Assembly: GCA_012963185.1 (NCBI GenBank) | Contig: DTWD01000237.1 | Coordinates: 1-7,676, forward strand | Reading direction: 5' to 3' | DNA length: 7,676 nt | Source of the DNA: Acidobacteriota bacterium | GTDB taxonomy: Bacteria > Acidobacteriota > Vicinamibacteria > Vicinamibacterales > UBA8438 | Shown here: positions 1-6,650 of the stretch, one piece after another | Layout of the letters: each line of letters starts with the position of its first letter | Position numbering within the stretch: the first letter of the stretch is position 1 | Made by a program: the position numbers and the translations under genes | The notes under the pieces: generated by a model | Databases searched by the model: none | Seen by the model: the letters and a program-made list of their open reading frames with translations, nothing else | Told to the model about the DNA's origin: nothing

Positions 1-522
1 ATTGCCAATAACAACAATGCGGACCTCTTCATCAGTTTGCATGCTAACTCGTCGGCAAATCCTGAACCGGAAGGTGCCGAAGTGTTTTATCTGAGTATTG
101 ATGAATACGGTCCAGAAGCCCAAGAAATCGCCACTCGTGAGCGACAGTTTCTACCGGTGTCTGGCGGAGGAACACGTGATATCGACATGACTCTGTGGGA
201 AATGGCACAGGCAAGGCATCTTGACCAATCAGCCGTTTTCGCTCAGCTCGTTGAACAGGAGCTTCGTCGCCGTGTACCTATGAGTCCACGTGCGATTCAA
301 GAAGCACCCTTTCGGGTACTAGTCGGCGCAAACATGCCAGCGGTGTTAATCGAAATGGGATTCATTTCAAACCCCGAGCAAGAACAGGCCTTTCTTTCTG
401 AAAACTTTCAGTCGTCTATCGTTGCAGCAATCGTCGAAAGTGTTTTCAAATTTCAAGATAGAATCGGCAACCTGTCAACGGTAGATGCGCTCTCAAACCG
501 GACCACCACCAGTCCACAATAG
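1..522 (+). CDS. N-acetylmuramoyl-L-alanine amidase (Amidase_3 family), C-terminal part, 5' end outside window
   Basis: Zinc-dependent amidase that cuts the bond between N-acetylmuramic acid and the L-alanine of the stem peptide in peptidoglycan, acting outside the cytoplasmic membrane. The frame is open from base 1, and the 173 codons seen are the second half of the catalytic domain. Visible signatures are NNNNADLFISLHAN (codons 4-16, where His14 is the expected zinc ligand), GAEVFYLS soon after, the helix-rich middle section, and APFRVLVGANMPAVLIEMGFIS with the catalytic Glu at codon 118. A TTG at base 37 could be read as a start, but it lies inside the conserved zinc motif and is not one. 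The N-terminal zinc ligands and any signal peptide or AMIN domain lie upstream of the window. The stop codon overlaps the next start by one base (TAGTG), indicating co-transcription. Family assignment is secure; which paralogue (AmiA/B/C or CwlD-like) cannot be told. Confidence 0.93.
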   Translation: MANNNNADLFISLHANSSANPEPEGAEVFYLSIDEYGPEAQEIATRERQFLPVSGGGTRDIDMTLWEMAQARHLDQSAVFAQLVEQELRRRVPMSPRAIQEAPFRVLVGANMPAVLIEMGFISNPEQEQAFLSENFQSSIVAAIVESVFKFQDRIGNLSTVDALSNRTTTSPQ

Positions 523-1226
523 TGACCATACTAAATTCACCACCACCACAGTTCAAACGCCGAAACCCTTACTTCATCGCATTAGGCGTCGTGTTTGTCG
601 TGGGCATCATCATAACGGTAGTGGCGCTCACCATAATCCAGCAGTGGCAAAGTCGTAGCGACTTAGCTTCAGCTAATAGTACCTCCGATGGTTTTGATGT
701 AAATGATCCCTTCGGAGTAACGCTGTTTTACGTAGCGGAAAATGGACTCGGTCTCGTCGGACATTCCCGCGATGTCGCGTATGGTAGTACTCCGTTAGTT
801 CGCGCAAGAACGGTAATTGAATATCAATTAGAGGACGCACCAGAACCGCTCGTTTCGCCTTTTCCAAAAGGCACAACCCTTCGTTCGCTCTACCTTACAG
901 ATAGCGGTAACGCTTTCGTTGACCTAAGCTCCGAAGCAACTACTGAACATGCGGGTGGCTCTCTTGATGAACTCTTCACCGTCTATTCTCTTGTCAATGC
1001 TCTCGCCATCAATGTTCCAGAAATTAATGCCGTGCAAATCCTGATCAACGGTTCTGAAGTTGATACACTGGCAGGCCATATCGATCTGCGGCAACCACTA
1101 GAACCAAACATACAATGGGTCATCGACCCAAACGCCAACAATGATGCAGAGGAAACTGAAAATCTGGAAGAAAGTATCGAATTAGATACGAACCAAGACT
1201 CCGTAGCGCCACCGACTAACTCATGA
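522..1226 (+). CDS. Membrane-anchored GerMN-domain protein
   Basis: Predicted 234-residue protein of unknown biochemical role. A basic N-terminus (KRR at 12-14) is followed by one hydrophobic segment at about residues 17-40, so it is probably anchored with most of the chain outside. Residues about 66-190 match the GerMN (sporulation/spore germination GerM) domain pattern: a [14 protein letters not shown] strand, a block of charged residues, [20 protein letters not shown], then a long helix and a [19 protein letters not shown] ending. The tail (about 204-234) is acidic, Asn/Glu-rich and probably disordered. GerMN domains also occur in non-sporulating bacteria, so spores are not implied. Position directly after a peptidoglycan amidase suggests an envelope role; this is inference from context. 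The GTG start overlaps the amidase stop by one base and has no Shine-Dalgarno sequence, consistent with translational coupling. The end overlaps rph by four bases (ATGA). Confidence 0.85.
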   Translation: MTILNSPPPQFKRRNPYFIALGVVFVVGIIITVVALTIIQQWQSRSDLASANSTSDGFDVNDPFGVTLFYVAENGLGLVGHSRDVAYGSTPLVRARTVIEYQLEDAPEPLVSPFPKGTTLRSLYLTDSGNAFVDLSSEATTEHAGGSLDELFTVYSLVNALAINVPEINAVQILINGSEVDTLAGHIDLRQPLEPNIQWVIDPNANNDAEETENLEESIELDTNQDSVAPPTNS

Positions 1227-1963
1227 CAAACAACACGCTTCGCTTGGACAACCGACGCCCCTCAGAACTTAGATCGACCCATATCACACCCCATTACTTG
1301 ACTCATGCTGAGGGTTCAGTCCTTATGGAATCAGGACAAACTCGAATCATTTGTGCTGCAAGTATTGAAGATCGCGTCCCACCTTTCCTGCGCGGTTCGG
1401 GGAAAGGCTGGGTCACTGCTGAGTACGGCATGCTGCCTCGTTCCACGTCCACTCGATCAGCACGAGAATCATCAAAGGGTAAGGTCAGTGGACGAACTCA
1501 GGAAATTCAGCGACTTATCGGTCGCTCTCTGCGTGCAGTCACTCGTCTCGACGACCTTGGCGAACGCACAATCTGGATTGATTGCGATGTAATTCAGGCT
1601 GATGGTGGCACTCGCACTGCCTCCATTACTGGTGGGTTTGTTGCCATGACGTTAGCTTTAGAGAAGCTACGCAAAGAAGGCATTATTGCTCGGGTACCCG
1701 TAGAAGATTACGTTGCTGCCATTAGTGTAGGTATCGTCGGTGGCCTTCCATTAACAGACCTCGCTTATGAGGAGGATTCGAAAGCAGATGTTGACATGAA
1801 CGTCGTCAAGACTGGCGATGGAAGGTTTATAGAGATCCAAGGAACTGCCGAGGGTGCACCTTTTGACTCAAACGCACTCAGTGAACTTCTCAACCTGGCC
1901 AACACCGCCATCAAGAATTTGGTCGAGATGCAGCGAGATATTGTTGGAAGTGTCCTGAAGTAA
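1223..1963 (+). CDS. rph: Ribonuclease PH
   Basis: Phosphate-dependent 3'-to-5' exoribonuclease that trims the 3' ends of tRNA precursors and other structured RNAs, releasing nucleoside diphosphates; the family forms a hexameric ring in the cytoplasm. The 246-residue length is normal for full-length bacterial RNase PH. Visible family signatures are RRPSELR (11-17), [19 protein letters not shown] (60-78), [17 protein letters not shown] (90-106, containing the conserved phosphate-site Arg region), [19 protein letters not shown] (120-138) and the acidic [15 protein letters not shown] block (181-195) that carries the catalytic aspartates. No key motif is missing, unlike the truncated rph of E. 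coli K-12. The ATG lies inside the upstream gene's end (ATGA overlap), and rdgB starts 2 bases after the stop, so expression is probably coupled through the operon. Confidence 0.97.
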   Translation: MTNNTLRLDNRRPSELRSTHITPHYLTHAEGSVLMESGQTRIICAASIEDRVPPFLRGSGKGWVTAEYGMLPRSTSTRSARESSKGKVSGRTQEIQRLIGRSLRAVTRLDDLGERTIWIDCDVIQADGGTRTASITGGFVAMTLALEKLRKEGIIARVPVEDYVAAISVGIVGGLPLTDLAYEEDSKADVDMNVVKTGDGRFIEIQGTAEGAPFDSNALSELLNLANTAIKNLVEMQRDIVGSVLK

Positions 1964-1965
1964 AC

Positions 1966-2562
1966 ATGACGATCGTTGTTGCTACCACTAACGCCCATAA
2001 ACTTAGTGAAATCCGCTACATTCTCAACAAACTTCCCTACACCATTGAATCAATAAAGAAGCACTCTAAGGTCAAAGAACCGGAAGAAACTGGTAACACT
2101 TTCGCAGCAAATGCTCGGTTAAAGGCGCTTTACTATTCATCCGAAGTCTCACAACTTACCGTCGCCGAAGATTCTGGCCTAGAAATTGACAGGCTCGATG
2201 GCGCACCTGGAATTCATTCGGCACGCTACCCTGGAGCGACTTACCAGGACAAGTTCAAGCGGATCTATGCACAACTTCAAGCGCGAGGTTTCAGCACAAG
2301 TCCTGCTCGCTTCGTCTGCGCACTTGCACTTGCTCAAAATCAAGAGATTGTCTTCGAATCCCAGGGTGTCATCGAAGGACAAATCACCGAACACCCTGCT
2401 GGTATAGCAGGTTTTGGTTACGATCCAATCTTCTACTATCCACCATATAGTCGCACTCTAGCTGAGCTAACACCAGACCAAAAAGCGCGGGTTAGTCATA
2501 GAGGACAGGCTTTCCGAATCTTGCATGAGCATCTAATTCGCCACCACCTCACTAAGCCGTAA
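1966..2562 (+). CDS. rdgB: RdgB/HAM1-type XTP/dITP pyrophosphatase
   Basis: Hydrolyses non-canonical purine triphosphates (dITP, XTP, ITP) to the monophosphate and pyrophosphate, keeping deaminated purines out of DNA and RNA. The 198-residue length is typical. Motifs seen are [13 protein letters not shown] (4-16, with the substrate-binding TN-x-x-K pattern), [11 protein letters not shown] (40-50), [10 protein letters not shown] (66-75, with the catalytic Asp), [10 protein letters not shown] (81-90), GFGYDPIF (149-156, base-binding loop) and the C-terminal VSHRG (176-180). The rph-rdgB pairing is very common in bacteria and supports both calls. The start is the ATG 2 bases after the rph stop, with a weak GGAAG upstream. 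The last 11 coding bases overlap, on the opposite strand, the 3' end of the phoR-like kinase gene. Confidence 0.96.
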   Translation: MTIVVATTNAHKLSEIRYILNKLPYTIESIKKHSKVKEPEETGNTFAANARLKALYYSSEVSQLTVAEDSGLEIDRLDGAPGIHSARYPGATYQDKFKRIYAQLQARGFSTSPARFVCALALAQNQEIVFESQGVIEGQITEHPAGIAGFGYDPIFYYPPYSRTLAELTPDQKARVSHRGQAFRILHEHLIRHHLTKP

Positions 2563-4369
2563 AGCCCGTCTGCTGGAGAAACGTTTTCTCAATAGAATCA
2601 GCTGATGATAATCTCTTTCTAGGCAGACAAACTGTAAACACTGAGCCGCCGCCGGGACGATTGACCGCATTGATTTTCCCGCCATGAAGCCCAATGAGAT
2701 GCTTGACAATAGCGAGGCCAAGACCAGTCCCACCAGGATTCCTCGCCCTTGATTGTTCAACTCGGTAAAACCTCTCAAACACGCGCGGTAGATCCGTATC
2801 TGGAATTCCCGGCCCTCGATCGTGAACACTAAGCAAAATATTTTCGTCTTTGTCATCTATAGCCGCACTTAGCTCTAAAACCGATTCAGAAGGCGAATAG
2901 TGAGAGGCATTCTCAAGCAAATTCTTCAATACATCGTGAATCTTGAACGGATCTGCCACAAACATTTTTGAGTGCTCGTTAATATTGACTTCAATGGCCT
3001 GATGCTTGTCTTGAAGCATCGGAGCTATCTCAGCAGTAATGTTTGAAAAAACTGAATGTGTCTCGCATGGAGCACAAACAAGCTCTTCCTGTCCTGCGTC
3101 TAGCCTTGCCAACCGAAGCAAGTCAGCGACTAAGCGCTCCATCCGCAACGAGTGCCTTGAAATAATATCGAGGAACCGGTGTTGTTCAACCGACACATCA
3201 CTCTCTCCTGAGAGCGCCTCTATGGAGCCACGAATCGCCGTCAGAGGTGTGCGTAATTCATGCGACACATTAGCAACAAAATCTTGTCGGATTTGTTCAG
3301 CCCGACGGTAGTCAGTAACGTCGTGAAGAACAAGTACCACACCAGGTTCATCCTGACCAACATAAGGCGTTACACTCACGAGACACACGCTCGTCGGCTC
3401 TGTGCTAAGTGTGATTTCACAAAAAGCCGGCCCGCCCTCATCCAACGCTAAACCCACCTGCTTCGCAATTTGAGGATGTCTTATGAGTTCAACATAATGA
3501 CGATCAATGGGAGTCTCTGTGATTTGAAGAAGCTCTCTGACAGCCGAATTTGTTATCTGAACTCGGCCACGAGCATCAACAACGAGTACACCTTCAACCA
3601 TGCTTGAAAGAATGGCCTCTGTGAGTCGTTTATTCCGAGAAATCTCTGACAATCTTCGTCCGAGTTCCTGCACTGAGGCCCCTAGCGCACGTGCAACTAT
3701 GCCTATTTCATCGTTTCCGTAATCACCGATTTCAGGCGCCAAGTCACCGTCAGCGTACCGACGTGCGACGGCCGCAATAGACTGCACCCTTCTTGTAATC
3801 GCAGTCGATGAAATCCACGCCAGCAGAAATGCACCCGCAATAGCAATCAGTAATCCGATTACGGTCGCGTTTTGAACGGAAGCTAATTGCTCATCTACTT
3901 CGGTCAGAGGAAGCGCAAGCCGTACAAACGAGACGTCTGGATGACTAAGTCGCAGAGCAACATAAAGCAGGTCTGCTTCAACAGTGGCGCTATAGCGTCT
4001 CGTAACGGCTAATCCTTCTTCTGCCGCTGTTTCAATCTCCGGTCGGCTCCGATGATTCTCCATCGAGTAGAGGGCCGGCCCATCCTGGGCTGAATCACCA
4101 ACGACCCGACCACCAGGCGCAATAAATGTCACACGCGCACCAAGACGGGTCCCCAATGTATCCGCCTCTGAATCTAAAACCGAAATTGGTGTGTTCCCGT
4201 CTAAACGCTCAACAAGCTCTCCAACCAGTGCAGTCTTGGCAACAAGCTCGGTCTCTATGCGGCTGAGCAGCTGTCCCTGCAATGACCAGGCCACCAAGAT
4301 ACCTGCCAGCACAAGGGTCAGTCCGGCTACACCGAACGCCGCCAAGAACAGACGCGTACGGAACTTCAT
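2552..4369 (-). CDS. phoR: PhoR-type sensor histidine kinase (HAMP-PAS-HisKA-HATPase)
   Basis: Membrane sensor kinase, 605 residues, likely partner of the PhoB-type regulator encoded just upstream. Layout: transmembrane segment 1 (about 8-29), an extracytoplasmic region of about 138 residues, transmembrane segment 2 (about 168-187), HAMP (about 188-241), PAS (about 248-355), HisKA with the phospho-accepting His370 in [18 protein letters not shown], and HATPase_c with N-box Asn487 ([10 protein letters not shown]), G1 box DRGPG (517-521), F box FERFYR (531-536) and G2 box GGTGLGLAI (546-554). All catalytic motifs are intact. The large outer domain resembles Firmicute-style PhoR more than the short E. 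coli PhoR; its ligand cannot be inferred. A 20-residue Lys/Ser/Phe-containing tail follows the kinase core. The ATG overlaps the regulator stop by four bases, which indicates co-translation. The name phoR rests on architecture and on phoB/phoU linkage; another stress-sensing kinase is possible. Confidence 0.9.
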   Translation of the reverse strand: MKFRTRLFLAAFGVAGLTLVLAGILVAWSLQGQLLSRIETELVAKTALVGELVERLDGNTPISVLDSEADTLGTRLGARVTFIAPGGRVVGDSAQDGPALYSMENHRSRPEIETAAEEGLAVTRRYSATVEADLLYVALRLSHPDVSFVRLALPLTEVDEQLASVQNATVIGLLIAIAGAFLLAWISSTAITRRVQSIAAVARRYADGDLAPEIGDYGNDEIGIVARALGASVQELGRRLSEISRNKRLTEAILSSMVEGVLVVDARGRVQITNSAVRELLQITETPIDRHYVELIRHPQIAKQVGLALDEGGPAFCEITLSTEPTSVCLVSVTPYVGQDEPGVVLVLHDVTDYRRAEQIRQDFVANVSHELRTPLTAIRGSIEALSGESDVSVEQHRFLDIISRHSLRMERLVADLLRLARLDAGQEELVCAPCETHSVFSNITAEIAPMLQDKHQAIEVNINEHSKMFVADPFKIHDVLKNLLENASHYSPSESVLELSAAIDDKDENILLSVHDRGPGIPDTDLPRVFERFYRVEQSRARNPGGTGLGLAIVKHLIGLHGGKINAVNRPGGGSVFTVCLPRKRLSSADSIEKTFLQQTGFTA

Positions 4370-5112
4370 TGTGACTTGTTTTCTTGATTTACCAACTTGT
4401 AACCGAACTGCTTGACCGTTTCCAAAGCGTGACTAAGCACCGGTAATTTTTCACGAAGGTGTCGTACGTGCACATCGACAGTACGAGTTCCACCCGTGTA
4501 TTTATATCCCCATACATCAGACAGCAGAATATCTCGCGATAGCACTCGCTCTTGGTGCTCTGCGAAATACTTCAGTAGCAGAAACTCCTTCGCGGTCAGA
4601 TAAACCTCACGACCATCAAGCGTAACGCGATGGCTTTCTATATCTACCTGAATTGGACCGATTTCAAGCAACGACGGCAGGGTATTGGTTCGGTTTGCAC
4701 GACGTAACACCGCCCCCACACGGGATATAAGCTCTTTCGGACTAAATGGTTTCGAAACGTAGTCATCAGCCCCTAATTCAAGACCAACGATACGATCTGT
4801 TTCTTCCGTCTTAGCTGTGACGATAATGATTGGGATATTTGATGAACGAGAATCGGATCGAATCGCGCGGCATATATCAAGCCCGTTCTGTCCGGGTAAC
4901 ATCAGATCAAGAATAATCAAGTGGGGAGGCTCATCCTCAACAAGCGAAAGAACCTTATCCCCAGAATGCACAACTTCCGCCAAATAACCCGCCTTGCCTA
5001 AATGGTGTGCAATCAATTCAGCGATATCCCGATCATCCTCAACCACCAAGATCCGACCGACGCCCTCTTCAACTGACAGTGGAACTCTCCTTCCGCTGAT
5101 GTCGAATATCAC
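4366..5112 (-). CDS. phoB: PhoB/PhoP-type OmpR-family response regulator
   Basis: DNA-binding response regulator, cytoplasmic. Numbered from the GTG at 5112 (248 residues), the receiver domain has the acidic pocket Glu25-Asp26-Asp27 (ILVVEDD), phospho-acceptor Asp69 ([10 protein letters not shown]), Thr99 (IIIVTAK) and Lys121 (YVSKPFS). A winged-helix Trans_reg_C domain follows (about 147-243) with [12 protein letters not shown] and the recognition-helix region [14 protein letters not shown]. All phosphorylation residues are present, and it is very close to the PhoB pattern. The start is uncertain. The upstream GTG has no good ribosome site, whereas AAGGAG at 5092-5087 lies 7 bases before an in-frame CTG (5079-5077), which would give 237 residues and a normal-length N-terminus. 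Either start lies within the last codons of phoU, and the stop overlaps phoR by four bases, so the three genes form one transcription unit. Phosphate-starvation control is inferred from this linkage. Confidence 0.92.
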   Translation of the reverse strand: MIFDISGRRVPLSVEEGVGRILVVEDDRDIAELIAHHLGKAGYLAEVVHSGDKVLSLVEDEPPHLIILDLMLPGQNGLDICRAIRSDSRSSNIPIIIVTAKTEETDRIVGLELGADDYVSKPFSPKELISRVGAVLRRANRTNTLPSLLEIGPIQVDIESHRVTLDGREVYLTAKEFLLLKYFAEHQERVLSRDILLSDVWGYKYTGGTRTVDVHVRHLREKLPVLSHALETVKQFGYKLVNQENKSQ

Positions 5113-5760
5113 GACCCGAAACCATAAAAATTACTTCTGCGGCAATACTAGCGGCATGGTCGGCAATTCGTTCGACATGACGTGAGATCAATATCAGGTC
5201 TAACGCCGACTCGATTGTCTCTGATTTTCCAAGCATAGCACCCACCAACTCACGAGAAACATTCATCTCAAGGTCGTCGACCAAAGCATCCCGCACGACG
5301 ACTTCTGTTCCTAAAGTTGTACTATGTCGAACATACGAATTAAGCGAGTCACGCAACATCGTCTGAGCTAATTCGGCCATCCGAGGAATGTCAATTAATG
5401 GTTTCACCGGAGGGTGCTGAAGATAACGAACTGTCGATTGCGAAATATTGCCTGCCAAATCTGCGATGCGTTCCAAATCGTTGTTAATCTTGATGCCAGA
5501 AATAACGGTACGAACGTCTTCATGATTAGGCAGGGAACTCGCTATTAGCTCAAAACAGAGCTTGTCAATTTGGATATGAGAAGCATTAATTGTGGCATCC
5601 CCACAAAGGTTTTTTCAGCACGCTCAAGATCTCGGTCAACCAGTGAGCGCACAGCTGAACGTGCCTGCCCCTCAACCTCGCTGCCCATCGTGAGTAGACG
5701 CTCTTTGAGCAGCTCTATTTGCGGCTGAAAATCTGCACTATTTTGCAGATTTTTATCCAA
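5069..5760 (-). pseudogene. phoU: PhoU phosphate-signalling regulator, interrupted by a one-base frameshift
   Basis: PhoU links the Pst phosphate transporter to PhoR and represses the Pho response when phosphate is plentiful; it is a cytoplasmic all-helical protein of two repeated three-helix bundles. Here two frames together give a complete protein of about 230 residues, the family's normal size. Frame A starts at TTG 5760 and runs through LLKERLLTMGSEVEGQARSA to ERAEKTFVG (about codon 54). It then goes out of frame and would stop at 5545 after 71 codons. Frame B continues exactly from there, with DATIN..IDKLCFELIA, GIKINNDLERIADLAGNIS and ISRHVERIADHAA, ending at TGA 5071-5069. Both E/D-x-x-x-D metal-site motifs (ERIAD twice) are intact. 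The break needs one extra base in the G4 run (plus-strand CCCC 5599-5602) or the A6 run (plus-strand T6 5610-5615). It may be a real mutation, a sequencing or assembly error, or slippage. The TTG start has a strong GGAGGAG 8 bases upstream. Confidence 0.88.
5087..5092 (-). promoter_or_regulatory. Strong ribosome binding site for phoB, in front of a CTG
   Basis: On the minus strand the sequence reads AAGGAG, followed by 7 bases and then CTG at 5079-5077 in the phoB frame. The only conventional start upstream of the conserved core in this frame, GTG at 5112, lies before this site and so cannot use it. The site sits inside the last codons of phoU. This is seen in the sequence; its use as a start signal is inferred. 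Confidence 0.5.
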
Positions 5761-5768
5761 CTTTATGG

Positions 5769-5775
5769 CTCCTCC
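5769..5775 (-). promoter_or_regulatory. Ribosome binding site of phoU
   Basis: The minus strand reads GGAGGAG followed by CCATAAAG and then TTG at 5760-5758. The strong match to the Shine-Dalgarno consensus and the 8-base spacing favour this TTG as the true phoU start, and the first residues after it align with the usual PhoU N-terminus. No ATG or GTG competes in the same frame close by. Confidence 0.6.
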
Positions 5776-5791
5776 AGGGTCACCTTACCGT

Positions 5792-5851
5792 GCCTCTAAA
5801 TGGTATCGTAGTGATTCTCTGCCAGCAACCAATGACGCCTCTAAGTGATTC
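5792..5851 (-). repeat. Two interleaved short direct repeats upstream of phoU
   Basis: On the minus strand an 11-base word CAYTTAGAGGC occurs twice (5847-5837 as CACTTAGAGGC and 5802-5792 as CATTTAGAGGC, 10 of 11 identical, 45 bp apart). An 8-base word GAATCACT also occurs twice (5851-5844 and 5817-5810, identical, 34 bp apart). One copy of the longer word lies just upstream of the proposed -35 box and the other overlaps the proposed transcription start. This is the arrangement of possible operator sites, but no known regulator consensus is recognised and the repeats are short. Confidence 0.35.
5805..5832 (-). promoter_or_regulatory. Possible sigma70-type promoter for phoU-phoB-phoR
   Basis: In the 122-base gap between the upstream regulator gene and phoU, the minus strand has TTGGTT (5832-5827), a 16-base spacer and TACGAT (5810-5805). 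These match the -35 and -10 consensus at 3-4 of 6 positions each. Transcription would begin near 5798, about 38 bases before the TTG start. The gap also holds two short direct repeats around these boxes. No E. coli-like PHO box (CTGTCAT repeats) and no terminator hairpin are seen. The match is modest and could be chance; the genes may also be read through from upstream. Confidence 0.3.
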
Positions 5852-5882
5852 AAATGAAGGGAACTATCCTGAAAAATAAGAG

Positions 5883-6596
5883 CTACGATTGTCCCTCAAC
5901 AAAACGATAGCCAACGCCAAAAAGAATATCAATCTGCTCACCTGCTTTGCCAAGCTTGGCCCGTAAACGACCGACGTGTACGGTAACTGTCCGCGCATCA
6001 ATTTCGTCCACTCCTCGCCATACACGATGAATGAGTTGCCAGCGTGTTAGAACACGGTTTCTATTTGGAACCAGGTAATGCAGCAACCCGAATTCTCGAC
6101 GGGTCAAACGAATCGGCTGGCCATCGACCGAAATCGCGATCACAGCAAAATCTGCATTAAGATGCTTACCTCGGTAAACACCTGGAGACCGGACTTCACC
6201 GTCCGCACGGACCCGTGCCACCAGTTCTATAAGCGAGAACGGCTTAGTCACGTAATCGTCCGCGCCAAGATCAAGGGCTAACACCCGGTCCGCTTCACTC
6301 TGACACGCCGTAACAACAATGATCGGAATCTCGCCACCCTGCGCCCTCGACCTTCCGATTCGGCCCACCTCAAAACCATTTACATCTGGTAAATTGAGGT
6401 CACGGATGATAGCGTCTGGTGGATCGTTACCAATACTCTCAAGAACCGCCTGTCCAGAACCAACCACTTCAATGTTTTGGCACCCATCACTACGCAATGC
6501 GTGTCTGATCAAACCAACTATGTCGCAGTCATCTTCGACAACCAGTAGCCGCTTAACAACATTGTTGTCACCAGAGACGTTTGGGATTGGCACCAC
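5883..6596 (-). CDS. Second OmpR-family response regulator without adjacent kinase
   Basis: Predicted 237-residue cytoplasmic transcription factor. The receiver domain (about 15-125) keeps the acidic pocket Glu21-Asp22-Asp23 (LLVVEDD), phospho-acceptor Asp66 (IIRDLNLPDVNG), Thr96 (IIVVTA) and Lys118 (YVTKPFS). A winged-helix DNA-binding domain (about 145-233) shows LTRREFGLLHYL, a recognition-helix region DARTVTVHVGRLRAKLG and a closing GVGYRFV. All residues needed for phosphorylation are present, so it should be functional. The inter-domain linker (RADGEVRSPGVYRGKHL) departs from the usual RALLRR pattern. It differs clearly from the neighbouring PhoB-like protein, so it is not a recent duplicate. 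No histidine kinase adjoins it, so its partner is elsewhere or it shares PhoR; which one cannot be told. The start is taken as the first GTG of a GTGGTG pair. No Shine-Dalgarno sequence precedes it. It lies 54 bases after otsB and 122 bases before phoU. Confidence 0.88.
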   Translation of the reverse strand: MVPIPNVSGDNNVVKRLLVVEDDCDIVGLIRHALRSDGCQNIEVVGSGQAVLESIGNDPPDAIIRDLNLPDVNGFEVGRIGRSRAQGGEIPIIVVTACQSEADRVLALDLGADDYVTKPFSLIELVARVRADGEVRSPGVYRGKHLNADFAVIAISVDGQPIRLTRREFGLLHYLVPNRNRVLTRWQLIHRVWRGVDEIDARTVTVHVGRLRAKLGKAGEQIDILFGVGYRFVEGQS

Positions 6597-6617
6597 ACAA
6601 AATGTAACAGTGGGGTG
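6591..6617 (-). repeat. Imperfect inverted repeat and -10-like box over the regulator start
   Basis: Plus-strand CACCACAC (6591-6598) and GTGGGGTG (6610-6617) form an 8-bp inverted repeat with one mismatch and an 11-base spacer. The arm nearest the gene contains the GTGGTG start codons. The spacer contains, on the minus strand, TGTTACATT (6609-6601), an extended -10-like element whose expected start point falls at the GTG codons. That would imply a leaderless mRNA, in agreement with the missing ribosome site. The elements are short, so this is tentative. Confidence 0.25.
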
Positions 6618-6650
6618 TTGCTAAGGCGTGACAGAAAAGTAAATTGTGAG

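Noticed and set aside
37..522. TTG at 37 as the start of a small protein
   Set aside because: The frame is open to base 1, and the codons before it (NNNNADLFIS) belong to the conserved amidase zinc motif. The gene is cut by the window edge.
3039..3451. Plus-strand open frames opposite the kinase gene
   Set aside because: They have no recognisable domain or ribosome site, and the opposite strand encodes a fully conserved kinase core; they are antisense shadows.
5069..5476. The second phoU segment read as a separate small gene starting at TTG 5476
   Set aside because: The TTG lies in the middle of the conserved NNDLERIAD motif, and the same frame continues upstream without a stop to the frameshift point. 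It is the second half of one gene.
5600..5625. Programmed -1 frameshifting in phoU as the default explanation
   Set aside because: The A6 run is out of phase for a classical slippery heptamer and I see no clear downstream hairpin. phoU is not a family known for recoding, so mutation or sequence error is more likely.
5781..5882. E. coli-type PHO box upstream of phoU
   Set aside because: No pair of CTGTCAT-like 7-mers with 11-bp periodicity is present. The repeats seen have other sequences and spacings.
6183..6215. Possible second frameshift in the linker of the orphan regulator
   Set aside because: The linker is unusual, but no alternative frame restores a better match, and the flanking domains are in the same frame.
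6078..6624. Plus-strand open frames opposite the second response regulator
   Set aside because: Their composition is mirror-like, there is no motif, and the minus strand has a complete receiver plus winged-helix protein.
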